NCBI GenBank assembly: GCA_003216775.1
Contig: QCII01000002.1
Coordinates: 109,493-173,492 of the forward strand
From: Prochlorococcus sp. AG-402-K21
GTDB taxonomy: Bacteria; Cyanobacteriota; Cyanobacteriia; PCC-6307; Cyanobiaceae
Length of the DNA stretch: 64,000 bases
Direction: 5' to 3'
Shown here: piece after piece, positions 20,243 through 29,500 of the stretch
Layout: each line of letters starts with the position of its first letter
How positions within the stretch are numbered: the first letter of the stretch is position 1
Position numbers and translations under genes: made by a program
The notes under the pieces: model-generated
Told to the model about the DNA's origin: nothing
The model's database searches: none
Seen by the model: the letters and a program-made list of their open reading frames with translations, nothing else

Positions 20243-21205
20243 ATGTCAGATATAAAACAATTAATTTCTATTATCGTCCCTGTTTTCAATGAAAGCGAGA
20301 GTATTGGTCTTTTATTGGATGAAGTTATAAATGTAATGTCATCTCATAAATTTAATTTTGAATTGATTGTTGTAAATGATGGTTCTAAAGATAATACTCA
20401 TCAAGTATTAAAGCAACTAACTCTCAAAATTAAAGAATTGTCAGTAATTTCTCTTCGCAAAAATTATGGTCAAACTGCAGCAATGTCAGCTGGCTTTGAT
20501 AATTCTAAGGGCGATATTGTTATTACTTTGGATGGTGATTTACAGAATGATCCAAATGATATTCCTTTATTAATTTCAGAAATTAATAATGGTTATGATT
20601 TGGTTTGTGGTTGGAGGTTTGATAGAAAAGATAAATTAATTAATAGAAAGATACCATCAAAAATAGCGAATAAGTTAATAGCTCACGTAACAGGTTTGAA
20701 GTTGCATGACTATGGTTGCTCATTAAAAGCGTTTAAGAAAGAAATAATAGAAGATATAAAGTTATATGGCGAACTTCACAGGTTTTTGCCCGTTTTAGCA
20801 AATATTGAAGGTGCAAGAATCAAAGAAATTAAAGTAAATCATAGGAGCAGGCAATATGGATCTAGTAAATATGGAATTGATAGAACTTTTAGAGTTTTAA
20901 TGGATTTACTAACTGTTTGGTTTATGACTAAATTTTTAACAAGACCGATGTATGGATTTGGTTTTGTTGGAATTATAAGTATTTTCTTTAGTCTTGCGAT
21001 AAGTTCTTATTTGATAGTTTTAAAAATAATGGGTGAGGATATTGGAAATCGTCCGTTGCTGATGTTTGCATTAATATTAGGAATTGCTGGTGTTCAATTA
21101 TTTAGCTTTGGATTATTGAGCGAACTTTTAATTAGGACATATCATGAAAGTCAAAGTCGTCCAATTTATAGAATTAGATCAATAAACAGTGCTAAGCAAA
21201 ATTGA
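20243..21205 (+). CDS. Family 2 glycosyltransferase, polyprenyl-phosphate sugar type
   Basis: This 320-residue GT-A protein begins ISIIVPVFNESESI and shows VVNDGSKDNT, the metal site LDGDLQNDP, and SRQYGSSKYGIDRTFRVLMDL, a set typical of dolichol/undecaprenyl-phosphate glucose or mannose synthases (the DPM1, GtrB and ArnC group). Two hydrophobic segments in the last 90 residues (GFGFVGIISIFFSLAISSYL and LLMFALILGIAGVQLFSFGL) anchor it in the membrane. It probably loads a sugar onto a polyprenyl phosphate for envelope glycans. It stands alone between psaB and a convergent small gene. Confidence 0.88.
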   Translation: MSDIKQLISIIVPVFNESESIGLLLDEVINVMSSHKFNFELIVVNDGSKDNTHQVLKQLTLKIKELSVISLRKNYGQTAAMSAGFDNSKGDIVITLDGDLQNDPNDIPLLISEINNGYDLVCGWRFDRKDKLINRKIPSKIANKLIAHVTGLKLHDYGCSLKAFKKEIIEDIKLYGELHRFLPVLANIEGARIKEIKVNHRSRQYGSSKYGIDRTFRVLMDLLTVWFMTKFLTRPMYGFGFVGIISIFFSLAISSYLIVLKIMGEDIGNRPLLMFALILGIAGVQLFSFGLLSELLIRTYHESQSRPIYRIRSINSAKQN

Positions 21206-21209
21206 TTGT

Positions 21210-21602
21210 TTACTTGAACTGTTTTATTAATATAGCTGAAATTTCAACGACTTCAGGAGAAATATCTCTTAAGCCTTTTCGTAAAATTGGTAATGTTGAT
21301 TTATCAGCCAATTCTTCCGCAATTTTTAATGCCTTTAATTTATTTTCTGTATCACCCTGAAAAAGACTAATCATTTTATTTCTTTGAGAATTTTTATAAA
21401 ATACTGAGTACTTTTTTTCTTCGTGATTGTAAATGTAACTATTTTTTTTTGATAGAAATTTATTATTACTTTTTTTATTTTTCTTTAATTTAATAGAATT
21501 TAAATTGCTTTGATTTATTAACTTTTTAAAGCTTCTTTTTTTAAAAACTAGAAGTAATATTCCTATAAAAATAATAAGTAAAAATGCAAAAAAATTTAAC
21601 AT
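21210..21602 (-). CDS. Small membrane-anchored protein with HEAT-like C-terminus
   Basis: I do not recognise this 130-residue protein as a named family. Residues 1-20 (MLNFFAFLLIIFIGILLLVF) form a membrane anchor, followed by a Lys/Asn/Ser-rich linker. The last 50 residues (KLKALKIAEELADKSTLPILRKGLRDISPEVVEISAILIKQF) look like one and a half HEAT-type helical repeats, as in scaffolding or bilin-lyase-like proteins. It converges with the glycosyltransferase 4 bases away and is divergent from psaI. Confidence 0.6.
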   Translation of the reverse strand: MLNFFAFLLIIFIGILLLVFKKRSFKKLINQSNLNSIKLKKNKKSNNKFLSKKNSYIYNHEEKKYSVFYKNSQRNKMISLFQGDTENKLKALKIAEELADKSTLPILRKGLRDISPEVVEISAILIKQFK

Positions 21603-21694
21603 GTAAAAAGTTAATAATTTTTATATCATCCAGTAATAAAATTAACATTATTTCGAAGATAAATACTAAAGTGTTTAAAGATGTTTAAAGAACT

Positions 21695-21808
21695 ATGCCA
21701 TCTGATTTACCAAGTCTTTTACCTTCAATTTTTGTTCCATTAATTGGTATAGCAATGCCTGCTGTTTTTATCGTATTGATTGGAAGATTAATTACAGCAA
21801 CTGAATAA
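21695..21808 (+). CDS. psaI: Photosystem I subunit VIII
   Basis: A 37-residue frame reads MPSDLPSLLPSIFVPLIGIA and ends VLIGRLITATE. It is one membrane helix with the length and Pro pattern of PsaI, the small subunit that helps PsaL bind and form photosystem I trimers. It lies 27 bases upstream of psaL, the conserved arrangement. Its size makes it easy to miss in gene calling. Confidence 0.9.
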   Translation: MPSDLPSLLPSIFVPLIGIAMPAVFIVLIGRLITATE

Positions 21809-21835
21809 ATTATCAAACACTAAACTATTAAAAAA

Positions 21836-22435
21836 ATGAGCGACTTTCAAAAATCATTCTCTGAATCAACAAGTTCTATTAAGTTTGATGAGAAATACAT
21901 AGATACTTCTGTTCAACCAAATGATATTGGCGTAGCAGAACAATGGGCAGTAAAAACAGTTGCTGATCCTTGTGTTGGTAATTTAGCTACTCCAGTTAAT
22001 AGTGGTTATTTTACAAAAGCCTTTATAAATAATTTACCTTTTTACAGAGAAGGTATTTCCCCTAATTTTAGAGGTTTAGAAACTGGAGCAGCTTTTGGAT
22101 ATCTTCTATACGGACCTTTTACAATGACTGGCCCATTAAGAAATTCTGAATTTGCTCTAACAGCTGGACTTCTCGCTACTATTGGAGCTGTTCATATTTT
22201 GACAGCACTTTTTGTTCTATACAATGCACCTGGTAAAGCACCTAATGTTCAACCTCCAGATGCTACTGTTAATAATCCACCAAAGGATTTATTTACAAGA
22301 GCTGGTTGGGCTGATTTTACAAGTGGATTTTGGTTAGGAGGTTGTGGCGGAGCTGTTTTTGCTTGGTTACTAGTTGGGACATTACACTTAGATACCATAA
22401 TGCCAATCATTAAAAATATTTGGACTGCTGGTTAA
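21836..22435 (+). CDS. psaL: Photosystem I reaction centre subunit XI
   Basis: PsaL forms the trimerisation domain of photosystem I. The 199-residue protein shows [14 protein letters not shown], the [17 protein letters not shown] segment, and three hydrophobic stretches ([34 protein letters not shown] and [13 protein letters not shown]). It is about 40 residues longer than PsaL of Synechocystis, with an N-terminal extension and an added Pro-rich loop ([19 protein letters not shown]). It follows psaI. Confidence 0.97.
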   Translation: MSDFQKSFSESTSSIKFDEKYIDTSVQPNDIGVAEQWAVKTVADPCVGNLATPVNSGYFTKAFINNLPFYREGISPNFRGLETGAAFGYLLYGPFTMTGPLRNSEFALTAGLLATIGAVHILTALFVLYNAPGKAPNVQPPDATVNNPPKDLFTRAGWADFTSGFWLGGCGGAVFAWLLVGTLHLDTIMPIIKNIWTAG

Positions 22436-22488
22436 TTCCTAAATAAAAGAATAAGCAATATTTTAAATTAAACTATGGGCTCTACTTA

Positions 22489-23247
22489 CTAACGTATAGT
22501 TCTGTCCCATCTATAATTTCTAACTATTCTTCCTGCCGAAGTAAGTTTAGATTTATAATGCAATGAGATTTTATCATTAGACTGTTTTAGGGTATCTAAT
22601 CCTATTCCATTTCTGCCAAAATCCCTTCCAGAGCTGTGGTAATACAATCCATCTCCTCTATAGATTCCAATATGATCGCATTTTTTTTCATTTCCAAAAA
22701 ATAAAAGATCACCAGGTCTTAGAGCCGCATAAGACTCTTTGAAATAAAAAAGATGTTTACAATAACTTTTAATTTGATAAGAGTCTCGAGGTATATAAAT
22801 ACCATGCTTTAAAAAAGCAGTCTGAATTAACCCGGAACAATCATAATTTGGTCCTATTGTGCCTCCCCAAAGGTATTCATTAGTTAACTCAGCTTGACTC
22901 TGTATCCATTTTAAAATTGAGTTAACTTTATCTTTTATAAAGAAGTGTTCTTTTTCTAAACTGTTATTTTTTTTGAATTCGTATTTCTCAATAATTAATC
23001 CATCTAAATTAATCCAACAGACGTAACCATCTTCATATAGTTGAACTAGAATTCTTGAAAATTTATGGTTATGTTGATAAACATTTGGATAAAGTAGCCT
23101 AAAAATTCTATTTTTAAATATTTCAGTCACTAATTTATTTTCTATTTCATTTTGATATCCAGAAATATTGACTTTTAATTTCCACCAAATAGTTTTTGAA
23201 TAATTAGTTTGTTTAAATAGTGAGATAGGATTTTTATAAATTTCCAT
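22489..23247 (-). CDS. NlpC/P60 family cell-wall peptidase
   Basis: This 252-residue protein has a C-terminal NlpC/P60 domain: the catalytic Cys is C137 in YDCSGL, the His is H192 in CDHIGIY, and H204 in YYHSSG is the likely third residue. LRPGDLLFF is also typical. The N-terminal 110 residues resemble an SH3b-type domain. The family cleaves peptide stems of peptidoglycan, often D-Glu-diaminopimelate bonds. No signal peptide is evident, so how it reaches the wall is unclear. Its ATG is 3 bases from the ATG of the divergent serine hydrolase, implying a paired function in wall metabolism. Confidence 0.88.
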   Translation of the reverse strand: MEIYKNPISLFKQTNYSKTIWWKLKVNISGYQNEIENKLVTEIFKNRIFRLLYPNVYQHNHKFSRILVQLYEDGYVCWINLDGLIIEKYEFKKNNSLEKEHFFIKDKVNSILKWIQSQAELTNEYLWGGTIGPNYDCSGLIQTAFLKHGIYIPRDSYQIKSYCKHLFYFKESYAALRPGDLLFFGNEKKCDHIGIYRGDGLYYHSSGRDFGRNGIGLDTLKQSNDKISLHYKSKLTSAGRIVRNYRWDRTIR

Positions 23248-23250
23248 ACA

Positions 23251-24159
23251 ATGTCCTTTTACTATTTAAGTCAGGAGATGGGTCTAGCCTTAAATGATAT
23301 TTTAAGGAAAGCATGCTCTAATAATAAAGATTTTTTAAGAGAAGATATTGCCATAACTTGGATTAATTATAAAAGTGAAAATAAAAGTATATTTAAAGGT
23401 TTTGGAACTGGTATTAATAATAAAAAGATGGTTTACCCTGCCAGCATAGTCAAGTTGGTTTATGGCCTTGCTGCATATTATTGGATTAAAAAAGGATATT
23501 TATTATTATCAGATGAACTTATTGATGCTGTAAGTAAAATGTTGTCTTTTTCCAGTAATAATGCAACAAGCTTCTTAATTGATTTACTTACTGGAACAAC
23601 AAGTGGACCTTGTATTGAAGGCAAATTATGGGAAAATTGGAAATATCAAAGAAGTATAATAAATGATTGGCTACATGATTTACATTGGGAGGAATTGAGT
23701 GATATAAATTGCTGTCAGAAGACCTGGGATGATGGACCATTTGGTCGTGAAAAAGAATTTTATGGACATGATAATAACAATAGAAACGCTATGAATTCTG
23801 ATTCAGCTGCAAGGGTTTTGGAGGAAATTATGATTCATATTGATTATCAAGAAAATAATTTAAATTTGCGAAGTTTTTTAAAAAGAAATTTAAATAAAGT
23901 TGTTCTTAAGAAGGATTCTCTTAATCAAATAGATGGTTTTTTGGGTGAAGGATTACCAGAAAGCATTAATCTTTGGAGTAAAGCAGGCTTAATGTCTGAA
24001 GTTAGACATGATTCAGCTTGGTGGATTAATAATCAATCTCTACAAACTTTATTAGTAGTTTTTTGCAATGGAGAAAAATATTCCAAAGATTCTTCCCTTT
24101 TACCGTTTATAGCCAAAGAAGTATACGATTTTAATAAGAGATATACTATTGAGGACTAA
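23251..24159 (+). CDS. Serine hydrolase of the beta-lactamase/D,D-peptidase fold
   Basis: This 302-residue protein carries the three motifs of the penicillin-recognising fold: SxxK as S65-IV-K68 in YPASIVKLV, SNN around 102-104 in FSSNNATSFL, and KAG at 244-246 in place of KTG. This suggests a class A beta-lactamase-like enzyme acting on peptidoglycan or a related substrate; resistance cannot be inferred. No signal peptide is seen. The start is uncertain: the first ATG is only 3 bases from the divergent gene, and a second ATG at 23278 follows an AGGAG. Its stop interleaves with the next gene on the other strand. Confidence 0.78.
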   Translation: MSFYYLSQEMGLALNDILRKACSNNKDFLREDIAITWINYKSENKSIFKGFGTGINNKKMVYPASIVKLVYGLAAYYWIKKGYLLLSDELIDAVSKMLSFSSNNATSFLIDLLTGTTSGPCIEGKLWENWKYQRSIINDWLHDLHWEELSDINCCQKTWDDGPFGREKEFYGHDNNNRNAMNSDSAARVLEEIMIHIDYQENNLNLRSFLKRNLNKVVLKKDSLNQIDGFLGEGLPESINLWSKAGLMSEVRHDSAWWINNQSLQTLLVVFCNGEKYSKDSSLLPFIAKEVYDFNKRYTIED

Positions 24160-24368
24160 AGTGAATCTTCTAAGAAATTAGAATCTAATTTGTCAGTATA
24201 TGCTTCATAAGGTAGCATCATTACTTCTTCAAAATCTAAATCATTCATAATCCATTCTCTATATTCTGCTAACAAACTTTTTCTATCTTCATTATCTAAT
24301 TCATAAATACGCAATGCGGTATCTTTAAAATTTTCTTTTATTAAATTTTCAATTTCTTTCTTCATCAT
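24156..24368 (-). CDS. Hypothetical protein, 70 residues
   Basis: I do not recognise this small acidic protein (MMKKEIENLIKENFKDTALRIY at the start, ending DSNFLEDSL). It has no membrane segment, no Cys and no clear domain, and is predicted to be mostly helical by composition. It begins one base after the stop of the resolvase-like gene, so the pair is surely cotranscribed. Its stop overlaps the stop of the convergent serine hydrolase by four bases. Confidence 0.6.
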   Translation of the reverse strand: MMKKEIENLIKENFKDTALRIYELDNEDRKSLLAEYREWIMNDLDFEEVMMLPYEAYTDKLDSNFLEDSL

Positions 24369-24369
24369 T

Positions 24370-24993
24370 TTATGTTAATTCTCCCTCCAAAATCACTCTC
24401 CTAATTGTTGATAATGCAATTCCAGTTTGTGTTCTGATTGATCGATATGAATATCCTTCATTACGCAATCTGATTACTAAAGATTCTTTTAAAGGACTTA
24501 TTTTGGGCCTGCCTCCCAAATTATTTCCAGATAATTTTCTGCGTAATAGTTTTTCTTTTTTTCTTTCACCTAAACTTTTGTCTTCTAAATTATCTAATTC
24601 ATATAAAATCTTAAAAATTGAAGAATTTGCATTAGAAGATTCATTAGCAGCAAAAAAACCAGTCAAAGTTCGCAATTGAATATCCTTATTAATAAGTTTA
24701 TTTATTGTTATCAAACATTCTTTTTTATTTTTAAATGCTCGATCAAGCTGAGTTATTATTAATTGATCGCCTTTTGATAAGGAATTTATAGCTTTATTGA
24801 ATTGGGGTTTGATTTCTTCATCTAAACTTATAAATTCAGAGAACACTAAACTGCAACCCTCTTCCTTCAAAATTTCTATTTGCTCTTCTAAATATTCATA
24901 TTCATTATGAGTAGCTCTAGCATAACCTATTGCTTTAGAGTTTTTATTTTTTTCCGATAATAAAATACGTTTTCTTTTAAATTTAAAAGTCAA
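24370..24993 (-). CDS. Serine-recombinase-like protein with altered active site and C-terminal HTH
   Basis: This 207-residue protein has the layout of a small resolvase/invertase: a catalytic-type domain with IGYARATHNEYEYLEEQIEIL, VFSEFIS and LIITQLDRAFKN, then a helical linker and a C-terminal GGRPKISPLK segment with a Hin-like HTH (SYRSIRTQTGIALSTIRRVI). The position of the nucleophilic Ser in GYARVS is Thr here (GYARAT), and the Arg of LDRxxR is Lys. A further expected Arg after the IS segment appears to be Lys. DNA binding is likely; strand exchange is doubtful. No inverted-repeat crossover site or mobile element surrounds it. Confidence 0.78.
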   Translation of the reverse strand: MTFKFKRKRILLSEKNKNSKAIGYARATHNEYEYLEEQIEILKEEGCSLVFSEFISLDEEIKPQFNKAINSLSKGDQLIITQLDRAFKNKKECLITINKLINKDIQLRTLTGFFAANESSNANSSIFKILYELDNLEDKSLGERKKEKLLRRKLSGNNLGGRPKISPLKESLVIRLRNEGYSYRSIRTQTGIALSTIRRVILEGELT

Positions 24994-25336
24994 TGTTTTA
25001 TTACATATATTTTTTACTGTATCAAAAAATAATTAAAAAAACACTTTTTAGTACAAAATATTGCAATTATTATTTATTTCTTAAATATATTTTTAAGGTT
25101 AGTACGTTCTGATATCTGTATTAAAAATAACGTTATGAAATCTGATTTAATTTTAGTTAATGGAACAAAAACGTTGTGTAACTAGTAAATTTAATTAAGA
25201 TTTTTTAAATTGCAGAAGGATAAGTTGAATTCATTTATTTATTTACTTCTGTTGAATGAGCTTCGTCTTTGAAATTATAAATAGTTAATTCAAATTGTTT
25301 TTAGTAAAATAAGTCTATAGGCCAGAAACAATTAAA
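24994..25336. other. 343-base AT-rich intergenic region between the resolvase-like gene and lipA
   Basis: This stretch between divergent genes has no convincing ORF; the longest ATG frame I read is 16 codons at 25135. It holds three copies of ACGTT (25104-25108, 25130-25134, 25171-25175), one inside the perfect palindrome ATAACGTTAT at 25127-25136. It must contain promoters for both flanking genes; I cannot place them with confidence. Confidence 0.6.
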
Positions 25337-26230
25337 TTGACTAATAATCCTAATAGCTTAATTTCAAAACCTGATTGGTTAAGAGTAAAAGCTCCTCAAG
25401 TTGAGAGAATTGGTAATACTGCAAATTTATTAAATGATTTAAATCTCAATACCGTATGTCAAGAAGCAAGCTGTCCAAATATCGGCGAATGTTTTGCTAG
25501 TGGAACTGCAACTTTCCTCATAATGGGTCCTGGTTGCACTAGGGCATGTCCATATTGCGATATTGATTTTGATAGATCTAAGAGAGACTTAGACCCAACT
25601 GAACCATATCGTCTAGCCGAAGCTGTTTTTAGAATGAAGCTTAAGCATGTTGTAATCACATCAGTTAATAGAGACGATCTTGAGGATGGCGGCGCATCTC
25701 AATTTTTTAAATGTGTTCATCAAATAAGAGAAAAATCTCCTGAAACTACTATTGAGCTTTTAATTCCTGATTTTTGTGGAAACTGGAAAGCTCTTGAACA
25801 AGTTCTTGATTCAAATCCAAACGTTTTAAACCATAATATTGAGACTGTGCCTTCGCTATATAAAAAAGTAAGACCTCAGGGTAAATATGAAAGAACTCTT
25901 GAGTTACTTAAAAGAACCAGAGACTATTATCCCAAAATTTATACAAAGTCAGGCTTCATGCTTGGTTTAGGGGAAAAAGACGAGGAGGTCTTAAGTCTGC
26001 TTAAGGATTTAAAAAGTAATTTCGTTGATATTGTGACTATTGGCCAATATTTATCTCCTGGCCCTAATCATTTACCTGTTAAAAGATTTGTAAGTCCTTC
26101 AAAATTTAATTACTTTAAAGCGTTCGGGGAAAAAGATTTAAACTTCATGCAAGTAGTTAGTTCTCCTTTAACTCGTAGTAGCTACCATGCTGAAGAGATT
26201 CAAAAACTTATGAAAAAGTATCCAAGATAG
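25337..26230 (+). CDS. lipA: Lipoyl synthase
   Basis: LipA inserts two sulfurs into octanoyl groups on lipoyl domains using SAM radical chemistry. The 297-residue protein has both cluster motifs: the auxiliary 4Fe-4S ligands C41, C46 and C52 in [13 protein letters not shown], and the radical SAM ligands C67, C71 and C74 in CTRACPYC. Near the C-terminus, [12 protein letters not shown] provides the conserved RSSY. The start codon is TTG. It is convergent with the YciI-like gene, 6 bases apart. Confidence 0.97.
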   Translation: MTNNPNSLISKPDWLRVKAPQVERIGNTANLLNDLNLNTVCQEASCPNIGECFASGTATFLIMGPGCTRACPYCDIDFDRSKRDLDPTEPYRLAEAVFRMKLKHVVITSVNRDDLEDGGASQFFKCVHQIREKSPETTIELLIPDFCGNWKALEQVLDSNPNVLNHNIETVPSLYKKVRPQGKYERTLELLKRTRDYYPKIYTKSGFMLGLGEKDEEVLSLLKDLKSNFVDIVTIGQYLSPGPNHLPVKRFVSPSKFNYFKAFGEKDLNFMQVVSSPLTRSSYHAEEIQKLMKKYPR

Positions 26231-26236
26231 TTATAT

Positions 26237-26530
26237 TCATTTATTAGGATCTACCCACTCATTTAATTTCCATTCAACTAGATCATTTTTAATCATTGGA
26301 TCATTCTTAATTATTTTGAGTGCATTTCTATAATTATTCATCTCAAGAATAAGTAATCCGCCGTCACCTGGCCTATTTAACTCATCTACCAAAAAGCCAC
26401 TTTTTATATTAATCCCCTCTTTTTTTAATTTTTTTACCCAATCAATATGTTCGTTAATTATTTTTCGTTTTAAATCATTATTAATTAAGTATTCTTTTTT
26501 TATAATTTCAGTTTTTACAAAGAAAGGCAT
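26237..26530 (-). CDS. YciI-like (YCII domain) protein
   Basis: This 97-residue protein resembles the YciI/YCII family of small dimeric proteins: the N-terminal strand, an EHIDWVKKLKKEGINIKSGFL segment, a GDGGLLILEMNNYRNALKIIKNDPMI segment, and a final WKLNEW. The family adopts a ferredoxin-like fold and most members have no known reaction. It begins directly after the glsF stop with no intervening base, so the two are cotranscribed and may share expression with nitrogen assimilation. Confidence 0.75.
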   Translation of the reverse strand: MPFFVKTEIIKKEYLINNDLKRKIINEHIDWVKKLKKEGINIKSGFLVDELNRPGDGGLLILEMNNYRNALKIIKNDPMIKNDLVEWKLNEWVDPNK

Positions 26531-29500
26531 TTACATTTTTTTTATACCAAGCATCTCTTCTTCGCTTGGGGGAACAATCAATTTAAAAGTACTCTTAAAA
26601 TGAGACCAATTTTCAATTATTTTGGCAGCCTTTAAGCTATTTGTTTTTGCTTGATATTCTCTAATAATTTCCAATAAGATATTTTCCTGCTTTGATGAAG
26701 TTATTTGATGAATGCTTACTATTTCTTTATTTACTTTATTACTTAAATCATTTTTTTCATCGATTATAAAAGCTATTCCACCAGTCATGCCCGCACCAAT
26801 ATTCCTTCCTGTGGAACCTAGAATAACTACTTTCCCACCAGTCATGTATTCACAACAATGATCACCTGCTCCTTCTGTTACCGCTGTAGCACCACTATTT
26901 CTAACCGCAAATCTTTCTCCCGATTTTCCTAATGCAAATAATTTTCCACCTGTTGCTCCATAAAGACAAGTATTTCCTAGGATGACTTGTTCGGAGGAGA
27001 TTTCATTTATTTTTGGTGGAACTATTGTGAGTATCCCTCCATTCATTCCTTTACAAACATAATCATTAGCTTCGCCGATTAATTGCACATTCATTCCCTT
27101 CAATAAAAAGGCACCAAAGCTTTGTCCTGCATATCCTTTGAAATTTAAGTTAAGTTCTCCATTGAAGCCAGTGTTGCCATGAATTTCCGCGATTTCGCCT
27201 GATATTTTCGCACAAACACTTCTATCTGTATTTTTTATCTCAATTGCCTTGGTTAATTTTTCGTGATTTTTAATTGAATCTATAAATTCAGTATCAGACA
27301 AAAACTCGTCTTCTAATACAGAACCATTGCTATGAGCATTTTTTGAATGTTTTAACCATGATCTATCAGTTATTGAGTATTCATTATTTACTAAAGAAGA
27401 AAGATCGATATTAGAAGTCTTTGGAAGACTTATATTTCTTGCAGAGAGAAATTCTTTATTCCCAATCAGTTCTTCCATGTTAGAAACACCGATACTACTC
27501 ATTATTTGTCTTACTTCTTCAGCAATATACAAGAAAAAATTGACAACATTTTCTGGAATACCTTTGAATCTTTTTCTTAATTCTTCTTTTTGAGTGGCAA
27601 CTCCAACAGGACACTTGTTTGTATGACAAACCCGAGCCATTATGCAACCTTCAGCAATCATCGCTACAGAACCGAAACCATATTCTTCAGCACCTAGTAA
27701 AGCTGCAATAACTACATCCCAGCCTGTTTTAAGACCTCCATCAGTTCTCAAAATTACTCTTTCACGTAAGTTATTCTCTAAGAGAGATTTATGAACCTCA
27801 GCAACACCTAGCTCCCATGGTAAACCTGCATGTTTAATAGAACTTAGGGGAGAAGCACCTGTACCACCGTCATGGCCTGAAATTTGAATTACATCTGCAT
27901 TGGCTTTGCTCACTCCAGCAGCTATAGTCCCTATACCAATTTCAGAAACAAGTTTAACGCTCACTTTCGCTTTTGGATGAATTTGGTGTAAGTCATGAAT
28001 AAGTTGAGCCAAATCTTCAATTGAATAAATATCATGATGCGGAGGAGGAGATATTAGAGCTACTCCAGGTTTACTATTTCTTAGTTTTGCGATGTAAGAA
28101 TCAACTTTTGGGCCAGGCAATTGTCCCCCTTCTCCAGGTTTTGCTCCTTGAGCCATTTTTATTTCGAGTTGTTTACCACTTCTTAGATATTCAGGTGTAA
28201 CTCCAAATCTACCTGATGCTATTTGTTTAATAGCTGAGCATGCGGTGTCTCCATTTTCTAGACCTTTAATAAATGGCAACGTCGCTGATTGAGTATTCTC
28301 ATCGATATCATTTAAAACATTAAAACGAGCTGGATCTTCGCCTCCTTCTCCACTATTGCTTTTCCCACCAATTCTATTCATTGCGACTGCTAATACTTCA
28401 TGTGCTTCTCTTGATAAAGCACCCAAACTCATTCCTCCAGTGCAGAACCTTTTGCAAATCGATTCAACACTTTCAACTTCCTCTAATGGAATGCTTTTTC
28501 TATTTGAATTAATTGTGAGTAAATCTCTTAGAGATGTTGTCGGTCTATTACTGATGAGTTTTTTGTAAGTCTCAAAATGATCGTAACCTGGTCCTTGTTT
28601 TACGGCTGAATGTAAAACTTTGGACATCTCTGGGTTATTGGAATGATATTCTCCATTATTTCTAAATTGCACAAATCCTAAAAATTCTAATTTCTTTAAA
28701 TCGATCTCTGGATAGGCTTTCGTGTGTATTGAAAGTGTTTCATTAGTTAATTCTTTTAATGTTATGCCGGCTATGCGGCTTGTTGTACCATCAAAAGCAA
28801 TTTTTATTAAGTCAGATCCAAGGCCTACAGCTTCAAAAATTTGTGCACCATGGTAACTAGATAAAAGTGAGATGCCTATTTTTGAGAGAATTTTTCTTAG
28901 ACCGTCTTCTAGAGCTTTTTTAATATTTTCTTGAACATCAATAATTGATAATGGATTTATTTTTTTGCTATCAATGAGTTTTTGTGTTTTTGGATGTTTT
29001 AACCAGTGTCTACCTGCTTCGAAGGTCAACCAAGGGCAAACTGCACTTGCTCCATATCCAATTAAACAAGCTAAATGATGTGTGCTCCAACATTGACCAG
29101 TCTCAATTATTAGAGAAGCTTTTAGCCTGATTTCTTTTTTAAGAAGATAATGATGAATTGCTCCAACAGCAAGTAAAGGAGGTATGAAAGTCTTTTTAGG
29201 ATTAATTCCCTTATCAGAAATGATAATTAAAGAGCAACCTTCTTTTATAGACAGCTCACTCTGTTTACAGATTAGTTTTAATTGGTTCTCTAAGCCTTGA
29301 ATACCTTCCTCTAAATCAAACAAACTTGAAATTGTCTGAGATTTAATTTTTGATTTTTTGATGGAAATGAGTTCTTCTTCATTTAGAATCGGACTTTGTA
29401 AATGAATAAAAGGTTTAGCATCTTTAATTTCAAATGGTGTACATCTTTCTCCAAGATGCATCTCTAAACTCATTACAAGTTTTTCTCTCAGAGGGTCAAT

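Noticed and set aside
25135..25185. A 16-codon ATG frame in the lipA upstream gap
   Set aside because: Too short, no ribosome site and no recognisable protein; chance is the simplest explanation.
24156..25336. Integrative element or invertible segment around the resolvase-like gene
   Set aside because: No flanking inverted repeats, tRNA target, direct-repeat ends or other mobile genes were found, and the flanking genes are intact.
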